Of a stretch of 50,443 nucleotides of DNA, positions 24,196-35,987 are shown one piece after another; position 1 is the first letter of the stretch, and every line of letters starts with the position of its first letter. The notes beneath the pieces are model-generated. The model was given only the letters and a program-made list of their open reading frames with translations. It had not been told where the DNA came from and did no database searches. Position numbers and translations under genes: made by a program. The stretch is from Entrophospora sp. SA101 (Eukaryota > Glomeromycota > Glomeromycetes > Entrophosporales > Entrophosporaceae), in contig CAUDNR010004322.1 in NCBI GenBank assembly GCA_958430865.1, forward strand, positions 514 to 50,956. Reading direction: 5' to 3'.

Positions 24196-26208
24196 ATTTT
24201 TTTTTTTTAAATTTGGAACGAAAAAAAAATAAAAGAAGGTGAAGGTAAATTTTCCATATAAAAATTGAATAGATATATGAATTTATTTATTTAAAGATGT
24301 GATGAGAAAGGATATGGAGGTGGTAAGTCGGGACAAGTTCTTTATTTTTTTAAAAAAATAGTTTTTGTTTTTCTTATTCTTTTTTTTCTTTTTTAAAACT
24401 AGAGAACTTTTTTTTTAAATCTTTTTTGAAAATGGTGATGGTGTTGGTATTGATGACGATGGACGTGTTTTTATACGATATATATATTATTTATTTTGTA
24501 ATAATTTATTTTACTTTATGATAATTAAAAATTTTTTAAAAATAAATGATAATTGTTTTTAACGCTTATATTATTATTATTAATAAAATCCCTGCATCTC
24601 TCTTCAAGATTTCTTTTGTGGTGAAGTTCATAAATGGTAGATTTTTTATTAATCAAATCTATAAATAATAAATGGCTCCTATTTGTTTGTTAGTCAATGT
24701 GAGAAGAGAAAAAAAACGAAGAAGAGAAGATTTAAAACTGTTGATAATTCTCTATTGTTGATTAAATGAATATTGATGATAGAAATGCAAATGCAGATAT
24801 AATTGTGGTTAACAATAACATAAAAGTGTTTGCGTGAACGGGAAGGAACAAATAAAATATTTTACCGTTGAATGAAAATGAGTTGATTTTTAATTTTATT
24901 TATTTTTCTTACATTGTTGGTCCATTCCGGTTTAATAATATATCTAATTGATAGCAATCGATAATTTTTTCTTCTGATTGTACATATAATTGGTTCACTT
25001 TGTAAATTATTATTATTATCATCATGTTTCTTAATTTAGGGATTTGTTTTATTTCTCGTAATCGTTCTCGGATAATGGATTTTATTAATACGCACAATGA
25101 TGAAAGGCATTAATATTGATATTAATCGTAAATAAATCACAAGTTATCGCAAATTTGCATCATAATCGTAATCATCAGCTTTATCACTTAAAAATTCATA
25201 ATAATAATAAAGAGCCGTTTCCTCTCGTTCTTTCATCTTCTCATTAAAGTCCCATTGATCGATTGGTCGGTCGATCGGTTGACATCCTAAACTTTTTCTT
25301 CTTCTAACAAAACAAAATCTATTTATAAAATATAGATATTGAAATGATGTTATTATTGTATTTAAATAAGCAACAATTATTATATTTATTCAAATTTTGA
25401 AATTCAATAATGCACAACATCAATAAGAATCTATTGTCCAATATGATAATTAAGGAGGAAATTACAAATTAAAAAAAAAAAAAAAAACAGAAAAAATAAA
25501 AATAAAAAGTATAATTTGACAACATATTAATATATATAAAATATACAAAGTGCAAATGCTTGCTATAATATCCATCCATAGTAATAGTATTAACAGCCTG
25601 TCTGGGAACTTGGATGATGATTACGATTATGATTACTTCGTATTGGTGTTACTATAATAATAAATAAACGTTCGAGTTACGTATTTTACTTTGGAAATTC
25701 ATCAGTGATAAGTAAGGCTATTTATAAATTATTTAAAATGTTCACCATTAGTGTTAAAAAATCAACAGTAAAAATCATTATAATTACCATGATAATTGAT
25801 TACCAATTCATGGGTTGAAAATTTTAATAATTTGCTAGTATAAACAACATTTGGATGAATGAATTTCTTTTTTTACAATAATCATGTTCATCTAATTAAA
25901 TCTTTAATGCACCATTCCAGAAATCAAGGACCTTCGAATTTGATGAAATCAACACCTTTGCGTTGGATGTTTATGGTTTTGTTTTCTTTAAATTTGGGAA
26001 CAAAGTAGTTGGTTTATTATCTCCACTATTGTAATCACGTGACAATACCAAATCTAACGACGTCGCTATTATTACTTGACGTATGAAATATATTGATTGA
26101 TTGGTTGAAAAAGATGACACAGTGCTCCCTATTCAATTAGTTACCGTCATTTACATATAAATATTATTTTTTTTTCTTTAGAATTCAAATAATAAAATTT
26201 TTTTAAAA
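24196..26208. other. Divergent intergenic region
   Basis: Two kb of AT-rich DNA between the Myb start (-) and the AP-1 mu start (+). It has several poly-A/T runs (for example 25473-25488) and short chance frames. Nothing identifiable as a gene. Confidence 0.4.
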
Positions 26209-28233
26209 ATGGCATCAGCGATTTTTATTTTGGATTTGAAAGGAAAAGTGTTAATTTCAAGAAATTATCGTGGTGATATACCAATGTCAGCTGTTGAAAA
26301 ATTCATGCCTCTTGTTTTAGAAGCTGAAGAAGAACAACAAGCTCCTACGCCGTGTTTTACACATGAAGGCATAAATTACTTGTATATACGCCATAATAAT
26401 TTATATTGTATCTTTTTTATTTATTGTATGATTAAGAGATACTTGATTGTGTTGATTAAAATTAACAATAAAGGAAAGAAGGAATGGGTTGATTTAGTAA
26501 TTTTAAAAAAAAAAACTATATTATTTGATTCCTTAAGAAATGCCTATATATATATATTTTACTTTAACCATTGATCTTATATTAAACAGTATTAGCACTA
26601 ACAAAAAAAAATTCTAATGCTATCACAATACTATTGTTTCTTCACAAGTTAACAGAGGTAAATAATAATACAATATTATCACAACAAATATTTCATAGAT
26701 GAAAATATTTTATTCATAAAAATTTCAACAAAATGTAGGTTTTTACAGAATATTTTAAGGAATTAGAAGAAGAATCTATTCGTGACAATTTTGTAATAAT
26801 TTATGAATTATTGGATGAGATGATGGATTTTGGTTATCCACAAACAACTGAAACAAAAATCTTACAAGAGTAATTAAAATTAACTATATCATTCGCATAT
26901 ATATTTAAATATATTTAGATAAATAATAATAAAATTAATATATATACATACAGATATATAACTCAAGAATCTCATAAATTAGAGATCCAAGTTAGACCAC
27001 CAATGGCTGTTACCAATGCAGTATCATGGCGGTCAGAGGGTATAAAATATAGGAAAAACGAGGTATTTTTGGACGTGGTTGAGTCAGTGAATTTATTGGT
27101 CAACACAAATGGAAATGTATTGCGTAGTGAAATCCTTGGTGCGGTCAAGATGAAATGTTATTTGAGTGGTATGCCGGAATTAAGGCTTGGTTTAAATGAT
27201 AAAGTGATGTTTGAGAATACTGGAAGATCTCCATCAAGAGGAAAAGCTATCGAAATGGAAGATGTTAAATTTCATCAATGTGTTCGTCTTTCAAGATTTG
27301 AAAATGATCGTACCATTTCATTCATACCACCTGATGGTGAATTTGAATTGATGAGTTATCGTTTAAATACACAGGTTTTGCCCTTTTTTTTTTGATCTTG
27401 AACATCATTGATTATTTTTGTGGCTAAAATTTAATAAATTTAATAAAAATTTATAAACAGGTCAAACCATTAATTTGGGTTGAAGCTCTCATAGAGAATT
27501 ATACTGGTTCAAGAATTGAGTATATGATCAAAGCAAAAGCTCAATTTAAACGTCGTTCAACCGCAAACAACGTTGAAATTTCTGTCCCCGTTCCCGACGA
27601 TGCTGACTCACCAAAATTTAGGGTAATTATTAAATTTAAAAAAAATCTATAATCTATAATCTATAATCTATAATGTATAATATGAAAACAATCACATAGT
27701 AATTGTACATCTATATACGCTTATATGTTCTTATAATATAGAGTTCAATTGGTTCAGTTCAATATGCACCAGAAAAGTCATGTTTAGTATGGAAAATTAA
27801 ACAGTTTCAAGGTGGCAAGGAATTTTTAATGAGAGCACATTTTGGGTTACCCTCTGTTAAAAATGGTAAATTTATAAAAAAACTTTTAAATAATTTAATT
27901 GAGGGATATAAATTTTTTTTCTAATGAACATCTACATACGTACTTTGTTTATATAAATAGAGGATCCTTCTCAAAAACCTCCAATTGGAGTAAAATTTGA
28001 AATTCCATATTTTACAACTTCAGGAATTCAAGTGAGATATCTTAAAATTGTTGAAAAAAGTGGATATCAAGCATTACCTTGGGTTAGATATATTACACAG
28101 AATGGAGGTAATTTGGTCATTTGTTCATTCTCTGGAAAATTATCATTATTTTATTATTAATTAATTGTTTTGTTTTATAGATTATCAATTACGTATGCCA
28201 GAAAGTATTAAAAACAAATTGACACCAATTTGA
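26209..28233 (+). CDS. APM1: Clathrin adaptor AP-1 complex mu subunit
   Basis: Eight exons: 26209-26407, 26590-26657, 26739-26869, 26954-27374, 27461-27622, 27742-27865, 27961-28107, 28181-28233; 434 aa (animal AP1M about 423). It is the cargo-binding medium chain of AP-1, which sorts proteins between trans-Golgi and endosomes with clathrin. The N-terminal longin-like domain (1 to about 140) starts [20 protein letters not shown] and includes [20 protein letters not shown]. The mu-homology domain follows with [68 protein letters not shown] and, at the end, [17 protein letters not shown] then [15 protein letters not shown]. Near-perfect agreement with the family across every splice junction makes this model secure. 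ORF extensions past 26407 and 27374 are unspliced read-through. Confidence 0.97.
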
Positions 28234-30405
28234 TCTAGATACTTTTAAACAAAATAAATATTGTTTTAATTAATTTTATTTATTTATTTATTTGATTTTA
28301 AAAAATGTTACATTACTAATAATATTGATATTTATTTAGTAAAAAATATATATACACACGCATATTATGATAGAAATAAATTTAATAAGTTTAATAAATA
28401 TTATAAATCATTAAATCATTAAATAATGATACCTGCGAGTAGACAAATACACTTCTATTATTATTATTAACAAACAATATGCAATAAATTATTAAAAGAA
28501 AATTAAGAAGGATTTTTATTTGTTTATTCACGCAACAAATAAATCAAGTATTCAACAATCCAAGCTCAAGGTATTAATACTCACTCCTTGAAGAAATTAC
28601 AACTGTTGCAAAAAATATAAATCACCTAACTTATAATGATGACATATCCACAGGCTTTCCTTCTATGTGGTACTATTGACATAAAGAGTGAAATGTTTGG
28701 ATTTCTAAATCATACAACAACTATGTATAAAATTGTAATCAAGGAAAAAGGAAGCCGGCTGTCTTAAGAATGTGCTGTGTGTTCTGTATTTAACTTAAAC
28801 AGTGATAAGGTAGACTTTACAACTGGTTGATATAAATCCAAGCAAAGTAACTGGCTCAGATGTAATAAAGAACAAGATCAACTTCATTCAACTTCACGTA
28901 AAAAATCTTCCAGAGAAGTGTATACGAATGGGAAACTATTGTTGTAAACAACTTGTCAACACGTCCGAAATCTCCTTTATAATTTGAATTCTTCTCTCTG
29001 TGTGAATCAGAACAAAATCTGAAGTTGGCTTTAGGTCCATGATTTCACTGCATGTCATTTCATTGCTGGTATTGCCACAGTATTTCTGAAAACTATTGAC
29101 CGAGTTGTTGTTCATCATTGTTGCACTTCATTGAGAATATTCTCACTTTAGATAGATTATCAATTAGTTCTAATTTTTTTCGATTTGAATATTATGAAAC
29201 GACTTAGGCTCACTCGCTGTCTTTTTCTCTTTCATCTTCATTCTCTGCCTTCTTTGGTCTCATAATTATCGTCTTTGACAACTGTATCTAAAGAACATTT
29301 TAGATTAGAATCCTGCCAAAGAAATTATGTATATGTGAGTATGATGTAAACGAATAAATTAATTATTCTATTCGTTGAACAACCGTACTACATTGTATTG
29401 TATTTCATACCAATCTCTTTAAAGCTTACAAACTTGTTTCACATGAACGTTCTTCTAAAAGCAATTATAATCTTTATCATTTAATTTGTCATTTCATTCC
29501 AATATAGTTTCATGATGGTCCTGAGCACATTTCTAGCACCATGAATTACTGTGCGAGCAGTTCGTATCTAATTAGGATATGCACTCAATACATGCCGGAA
29601 TGAAACCCAAATTAATGGAAATGGAATGAACCTTGTCCACTTGTAGATTTGAATCAACAACGGGTAACTCAATGCCATTCTAAAACGTCTGGATACACGG
29701 ATAACTCTGACGGTGACCCTACAGTAGTTTAACTTGGGAGCAGTAAGAAAAAAAAAATAACAAATAATTAGTAATCGGAACGGTAGGAACAAACAAAGCT
29801 AGAGAAACTGAATGCTGCCCATAAGGCAGTTGTATGTACAAGAGGAGCCTTGTAACCCGATATTGCGATACACGACGAAACGCCAGAGGGTTAAAATGTT
29901 CCTAGTCGCGTAACCACGTTTGGGACCTCAGTTTGATTGTATATTTTTTGAATCAACATTCAACAGTTGCTCGAGATCAAATGTGTCTCCTTTTGGAACA
30001 AGTGAGCGGAATCAGGCTGCCGTTAGCGATATCACAGAAAGCTGAAATGTTACATAAAAGTAATCAGTACATTTAGACATTGTTGGATAAAATTTTTAAT
30101 TTTATTATTGTATTCGTGAGCTAAAATTTAATAATTTTTTTACGATACCCTAAAAGGTCAAATTTATAAAATTCGCATAACTTCTTAAGAATTTATGGAT
30201 AAAGGTGATTTTTCATTCAAGTATTATTATCCACGAGTATATAATTATTGCGATGGAAAGTGCACATAATGCTATATAAAAAATTATTCTGAGCGTCACA
30301 ATTACTTTGTATACCAATTTTTTCCTTCACGTATTAATATGTATGCAGAAGACCAAAACACAAAACTACATTAACGAGCAAAATGTCAAATTTGATGGTG
30401 ACTGA
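28234..30405. other. Intergenic; unclassified, less AT-rich block at 28560-30060
   Basis: After an AT-rich 3' flank, 28560-30060 has visibly more G and C and more complex sequence than other spacers. It has only short frames: minus 28936-29118, with MTCSEIMDLKPTSDFVLIHT, and minus 29568-29792. It may be an old transposon or pseudogene, but I recognise no domain. Confidence 0.35.
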
Positions 30406-31173
30406 TAGTGTTGCGATCCGTTAAGACCTTATCCAGTAGTTAACGGATCACCGAGTTGTAACGGGTTAACATTAAGAAATTTTGCATAATAATAATAATA
30501 ATAACGGGTTGTTAGCGGATCATGGTTAGCTTATCATTATTATTATAGATTTGGTGTTACAATCCGTTAATCCATTAACAATCCGTCAACCCGTTAACTC
30601 GTTAACGATAATAATAATATCTTACAATTAACAATCTATTGATCCGTTAATATTAACAACAACAATAATAATATTGATTTTTTTATGCTGAATTGAGGAC
30701 TTTTCGACCATGTTTATCTATTTAATAGATTATGAATTCTACCTATTACTATTAAAATAAAATTTAATATCACAATCTTCCAATCCTTTGAAGAAAATAT
30801 TATTTTTCAATGAAAAGAAAATTTATAAACAATACAGCCTAACCTCTCTATAACGAACACTAAGTAAAATCTCTCTATAATAACGAACTTCCCTTTTGTC
30901 CCGATTCAATTTTTTATAATTAATTTCTCTCTTTATAACGAACATCTTAGTAAACTCTCTCTATAATGAGAAAAATTACATATAGGGTGGTTCGGTATAG
31001 AGAGCTTAGGCTGTATAGGGAAACAGGTAAAAGAACGATTTTTTTAAAAAATTTATGTTCTTAAATCACAACTTGAACAATTCATCTCCAAATTAAAAAT
31101 AAATGTTTTTATTTATTAATACCAATCCGGATGAAAAAATATCCTAACGGATACAATCCGGGTCGTAACACTA
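30406..31173. mobile_element. Non-autonomous TIR element with ATCCGTTAA arrays, hosting a second MITE
   Basis: Left end TAGTGTTGCGATCCGTTAA (30406-30424). The complement of the right end (31145-31173) starts TAGTGTTACGACCCGG, 13 of the first 15 bases alike. Between them, GATCCGTTAA/TTAACGGATC words recur on both strands at 30416-30660, so the left half could fold on itself, with (AAT)n spacers. A second element is inserted at 30835-31013. The right end overlaps the tRNA-like sequence by four bases. No coding capacity. Confidence 0.6.
30835..31013. mobile_element. 179-bp MITE with TA target duplication
   Basis: The ends are CAGCCTAACCTCTCTATAAC (30835) and, inverted, TATAGAGAGCTTAGGCTG (ending 31013), flanked by TA on both sides (30833-30834, 31014-31015). 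TA duplication and CAG...CTG ends fit the Tc1/mariner-pogo superfamily. The interior has three more TCTCTCTATAA(CGAAC)-like words, that is internal tandem copies of the terminal motif. No transposase. Confidence 0.85.
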
Positions 31174-31251
31174 ATTGTGAGATTCAAACTCACGCCTCTT
31201 TCGAGACAGCAACTTGAGTGCGGCGCTTTAGACTAACCCGGCCAAATTATC
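31170..31251 (-). tRNA. tRNA-Leu(CAA)-like gene, partly degenerate
   Basis: Read on the minus strand the cloverleaf is recognisable. T-stem GTGAG/CTCAC pairs perfectly around TTTGAAT. The long variable arm CTC-GAAA-GAG is typical of Leu. The anticodon loop CTCAAGT gives CAA. The D-arm GCC...AGC and anticodon stem CCGCA/TGCTG each have one mismatch. The acceptor stem GATAATT/AATTAGT pairs at only five of seven positions. Either a weak functional tRNA or, more likely, a tRNA pseudogene or tRNA-derived repeat head, since it abuts the end of a TIR element. Confidence 0.6.
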
Positions 31252-31371
31252 AAAAGTTTATTAATTACTATATATACTTTTTTTTAATATGCAGATTGTG
31301 TAAAAATTGATTGATAAAAATTTTTAAAAATAAATTTTTTTTAATTCAAATCTTTAAAAAAAAAAAAAAAT

Positions 31372-33021
31372 ATGATGTCTTCAACACGTTCTGTTTTAAG
31401 CTCTTTATTAAGGACCTCAAATGTTATTTTAAAAAATCAAAGGCCTGCTGTATTTATGAATAGATCGTTTTTCACATTAACAAAAAATTCAACTTCTATC
31501 GTAAGGAATGCTAATAATGTTGTCAAGGTGGATATATATATTGGTAGATTGTAATTTATAAAACTTTGGTATTTTTTGTTAAATTTGTATTCTAAAAAAT
31601 ATGATTGATAGATCATTGGATGCAATAATTATCAACAATTATTTAACACTACTCAAATTCGTAATGTTAAAACATTAAATTTTGGTGGTACTAACGAACA
31701 AGTTTATGAAAGATCAGATTGGCCAAAGGAAAAATTCCAAGAATTTTTCAAAAATGATACAATTGCAGTGATTGGTTATGGCCCACAAGGAAGTGGTCAA
31801 AGTTTAAATGCACGCGACAATGGCTTGAATGTGATTATTGGTGTGAGAGAAGGCGGAAGTAGTTGGAAAGAAGCATTGAAAGATGGTTGGGTAAGTTATT
31901 ATTATAATTAAAAAAATCAAAAATAAATGTATTAATTAATCAATTAATTCAAATTCATAGGTTCCTGGGAAAACGCTTTTTCCTATTTTAGAAGCAGTCT
32001 CAAAAGGAACAATTATTCTTGATTTATTGTCGGATGCTGCACAAAAAGCACTTTGGCCTCAAATGGCTTCACACCTGACTAAAGGAAAAACATTATATTT
32101 TTCTCATGGTTTTTCAGTAGTTTATAAAGATCAAACAAATGTAATACCACCAAAAGATATTGATGTGATTTTAGTTGCACCCAAAGGGTATCTAACTTAT
32201 TTTCTTATTATGATCATTTGGGAGGTTGGAAATTTTTTTTATAATAAACATTTGTCACTTATATTAATTTTAGTTCAGGTAGAACTGTTAGATCATTATT
32301 CCTCGAAGGACGTGGCATTAATTCATCTTTCGCAGTATTCCAAGACGCATCTGGAAAAGCTAAAGATAAAGCTGTTGCGCTTGGTGTTGCTATAGGCTCA
32401 GGTTATCTTTATGAAACAACTTTTGAAAGAGAGGTGTTTTCTGATCTTGTAGGTGAACGAGGTGTTCTTATGGGTGCAATTCAAGGTTTATTTTTAGCCC
32501 AATATGAGGTTTTAAGAGCAAATGGTCATACACCTTCTGAAGCATTCAATGAAACAGTAGAAGAGGCTACACAATCTCTATATCCTTTGATTGGCGAAAA
32601 TGGAATGGATTGGTAGAGTATTGTTATACATATATATAAATTAATAAATAAATTTTAACAATATATATTTCTATTTTAAAGGATGTATGCAGCATGTTCT
32701 ACAACAGCTCAAAGAGGTGCGCTTGATTGGTATAAACCATTTCACGATGCCACAAAGCCTGTATTTGAAAAATTATATGAATCCGTTGCTAACGGAACAG
32801 AAACTAAAAGATCTTTAGAAAAAAATTCTTCGCCTAAATATCGCGAAGAATTAGAGCAAGAATTAAAAGAGATTAGGTAAAAATTATTGTATTATCAAAT
32901 GTTATTATAATAATATTCTTTTTTTAAAAAAGGATTTAATGATTTTTTATTTTATAGGGAAAGTGAAATTTGGACAACTGGCAAAACTGTAAGAAATCTT
33001 AGACCTGAAAGAAAGAAATAA
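31372..33021 (+). CDS. ILV5: Ketol-acid reductoisomerase (acetohydroxyacid reductoisomerase), mitochondrial
   Basis: Exons 31372-31527, 31612-31890, 31961-32187, 32274-32612, 32682-32876, 32958-33021; 419 aa (yeast Ilv5 about 395). It isomerises and reduces acetolactate or acetohydroxybutyrate with NADPH and Mg2+ in valine, leucine and isoleucine synthesis. The basic N-terminus ([20 protein letters not shown]...) is a mitochondrial presequence. The nucleotide-binding loop [20 protein letters not shown] spans about residues 103-122. Further motifs are [49 protein letters not shown], the metal-binding [17 protein letters not shown] and [20 protein letters not shown]. All junctions keep frame. 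The exon 2 acceptor (at 31612) lies in poorly conserved sequence and is the least certain. Confidence 0.96.
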
Positions 33022-33658
33022 AAGAAACATTCAAGTATCCTTCATATTATGATGATCATGGTCATGGTCGTGACTTAATCCTAATCTATACATTTATTAT
33101 AAAAGAATCTTTTTTTAATTCCAAACTATTTAAAAAAAACATGTATAAAAAAATAAATAAATAAAATATAAAATTCATCGATATTAACGAATTCTTCTAA
33201 AAAAAAAAAAGCATCTTTTTGTACTTCATTTGGCTATTCGGTTTTTTTTTGATGAAAGTCTAATATTATACCTAACAATGATTTCTTTTTCGGTGATTTT
33301 TTACTTTTTTCTATTCTATAGTTTTCACGATTTCATTAATGGTGTGATTGAGCTGGCCATATACACCTTGATTTTAAGATCATACCATTAAATGTAAAGA
33401 TCCACACAATAACTTGAGACTATAGTTAAATTTTTCAGCCGGGAGGATATTTCAAGCATCTGGGCTTGCTACTGCAGTAGTGGTTTATGTTTTGGCTGCG
33501 TAGCAGCAGTTGACCGCAGGTTGGTGGACGTGATTGCATTTATAGACAAACAAGCGACCGACCCCAATCCTACTTATGTATTGCGTAACAATATAATATA
33601 ACGCTATTCCGTCAAAATTCTTCTGCAACCATCAGAAAATTTTTGTCAACATATAACG
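33022..33658. other. Intergenic with a small GC-rich island
   Basis: 33430-33560 is noticeably richer in G and C (GCCGGGAGG, CTGCAGTAG, GCTGCGTAGCAGCAG) than its AT-rich surroundings and may belong to the promoter of the next gene. No coding sequence recognised. Confidence 0.35.
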
Positions 33659-34451
33659 ATGACAATTAACAACGAAATAAAAAATTCTTTGGTTTTTAAA
33701 TTAGTGGAAGAACAAGAGGTCGAGAAAGCTTTCCAATTAGAGTTAAAAGGTTGTTTAGTTTTATTATATTAACTAGCTATCAAAAAAATAATGGATTTGT
33801 TTTTATTTTATTTTGTTGTTATTTGTTACATATAATAAAAAAACTACAACTATAATAATCATTAATAATCATGATAATAATACTAAAAGGATATCCTATT
33901 GAAGAAGCTGCAACTTTTGAAAAATTACAATATCGACAGAAACATGCTCCAAATTTATTTCTAGGCGTTTATTGTCATAATAATGATAATGATAATGGTG
34001 ATGGTGATAATAACAAGGATTCGACACAAATAAGAATGATAGGGTTTGTAGTATCAACTTTGACCAGATCTAAAAAACTCACTGAAGAATCAATGTCAAC
34101 ACATGAATCAGATGGTAAAACAATTTGTATTCATAGTGTTTGTATTGATAAAAATTATCAAAGGCTAGGAATTGCTACAAGTTTATTGAAGGAATATATT
34201 GAAAGAATATTATTATTAAATAATAATGATGATGTGAAAAAATTACATGAAAAGATTTGTTTAATTGCTCATAAAGAATTGATACCTTTATATGAAAAAG
34301 TAGGATTCAAATTGATTGGTGAGAGTGAAGTTGTTCATGGTTTGTAAAGATGTCTATTTCTTAAATTGAATTAATTATTTAATTATTTTTTATTAATTAA
34401 TTTAATTTTCTAGGAAATGAAAAATGGTTTGATTTGGAATATGAATTATAA
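33659..34451 (+). CDS. GNAT acetyltransferase, AANAT/polyamine-acetyltransferase type
   Basis: Exons 33659-33749, 33890-34339, 34414-34451; 192 aa. The order EEAATFEKLQYRQKHAPNLF, IGFVVSTL, ESMSTHESDGKTICIHSVCI, NYQRLGIATSLLKEYI (acetyl-CoA loop at about 121), then LIPLYEKVGFKLIGESEVVH and WFDLEYEL matches the non-vertebrate arylalkylamine N-acetyltransferase family. Yeast Paa1, a polyamine acetyltransferase, belongs to it. It transfers acetyl from acetyl-CoA to an amine; the actual substrate (polyamine, serotonin-like arylalkylamine or other) cannot be decided here. Odd: an Asn/Asp/Gly-rich insert (HNNDNDNGDGDNNKDS) loops out between two core strands, a low-complexity style shared with other genes in the window. 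Confidence 0.9.
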
Positions 34452-35987
34452 AATTAATATCATATATATATATTCAAAATAGCTAAAAATGTAATGGTTT
34501 TTTTAAATAATAAAATATCTAGTAAGATTTTTTGATTTCCTTCTATCTTTTTTTCCTTCTCATACTTTTACATCAAAATCTATCTAATATATTCAATCTC
34601 AAAATATCAAAGCTGAATTTCTTAAATAAAAATATCTTGCAAAATCTGTATTAATGTTAATTAATCCTAAAGGTTCAAATGTTAACTTTATAATTATGTA
34701 CATGTTAATGCTCCAAATAATAAATATTGATAGAAGTTTAATTTATTTCAACTGATAAAAAATACGCCTGTTATATGTATACCATAATCCAATACCCAAG
34801 TCCATTTATTATCTAAATAATATATAAAATCAATCAATCATTCATTCAGTCAACCACCATATCTAACCAATCTGTTGCTCTCTTCTCTCAACCATCTTTT
34901 CAAAATGGCATTAAACAGTTCACAGATTGATTGTCCCATGAAAGTGTCCTCTTCCAAAAACTATTATGGTTACAAATGCCACCATGCTTGCTAAAAGGTG
35001 ATAATGTTATATATGCAAATATGTATTCAATTGGGTTAGTTGAACCAAATTTTACACGTATTAATGATAATGAAGTTAATGAAATATTATTTGACATTTT
35101 CCTTTATTTTAGTAATTATTTGATCTCACATTATCCTGTAAAAATGAAAAGGTTTTTTTAAACTTTTCAATAAAAAAAAATATGAAAGACAATAAAATAT
35201 AAAATGTTCTTTTATTATTTTATTGGTAACATGTTGTAGTGAATGATAGAACAGAAATTTGATTTCAAACAAGAAACCTTTGGTCCAATTCAAATACTCC
35301 CTATGCCTGTTCTTTGTTACATGATCAATCCTAATTTTTATATACCTTTGATTTTATTGGCTCCAATGACCCTCCCCCCAATAAAATTTTAAAGGTAAAT
35401 TTTAATTATTTTTTTTTCATGATCTACTTTATACCTTTTAATTTTCATTAATGGAAACAAATATCTAACACAATCTTTAGACAATATAAATATTGAAACA
35501 TATTATTACGGAGGCTTTTAATTGACAAGATCCTAAAGAGTATGGAGGCATGGAATTTTATATATATAATCTTCAGAAGCTACAAACTAATATAATTTTT
35601 TGTGTAATTGTTATATATGTTTTGTGTTAGAGCAATTATTAAAATATTAAAGAATTCCATTTTTAAACCAAAAATTTAGCATTTAAGAAAAATATGTGAA
35701 TAATTAGCTTTGCAAAAAAAAAAATTTGGCAAATATCAAATTTTTTTTATTGTGATAATCATTTTGCTTTTGATTAAGGCGAAGTAGAATCACATGACAG
35801 ATCACTTTTTAATATTAACCAAAATTCTAGCCAGTCCATGTTATTATTAACTATTACTATTATTATTAAAACAAATATTATTAGTATTAATGAATTAATT
35901 AATGGTTAATCTATTATTAAAAATAAATAAAAAATCTAAAGTGTTAATTAAAATATAAATAAAAATTACAAAATATAAAACATAATT
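34452..35987. other. Convergent intergenic region
   Basis: The 3' flanks of the acetyltransferase (+) and the SNARE gene (-) meet here. Overlapping short plus-strand frames at 34904-35161 show some protein-like sequence (VIYANMYSIGLVEPNFTRIN) but no supported start or splice. Possibly a remnant. Confidence 0.35.

Noticed and set aside
19194..28233. Functional cluster linking oxidase, importin, Myb and AP-1 genes
   Set aside because: The genes belong to unrelated pathways with separate promoters; adjacency in this genome does not imply co-function.
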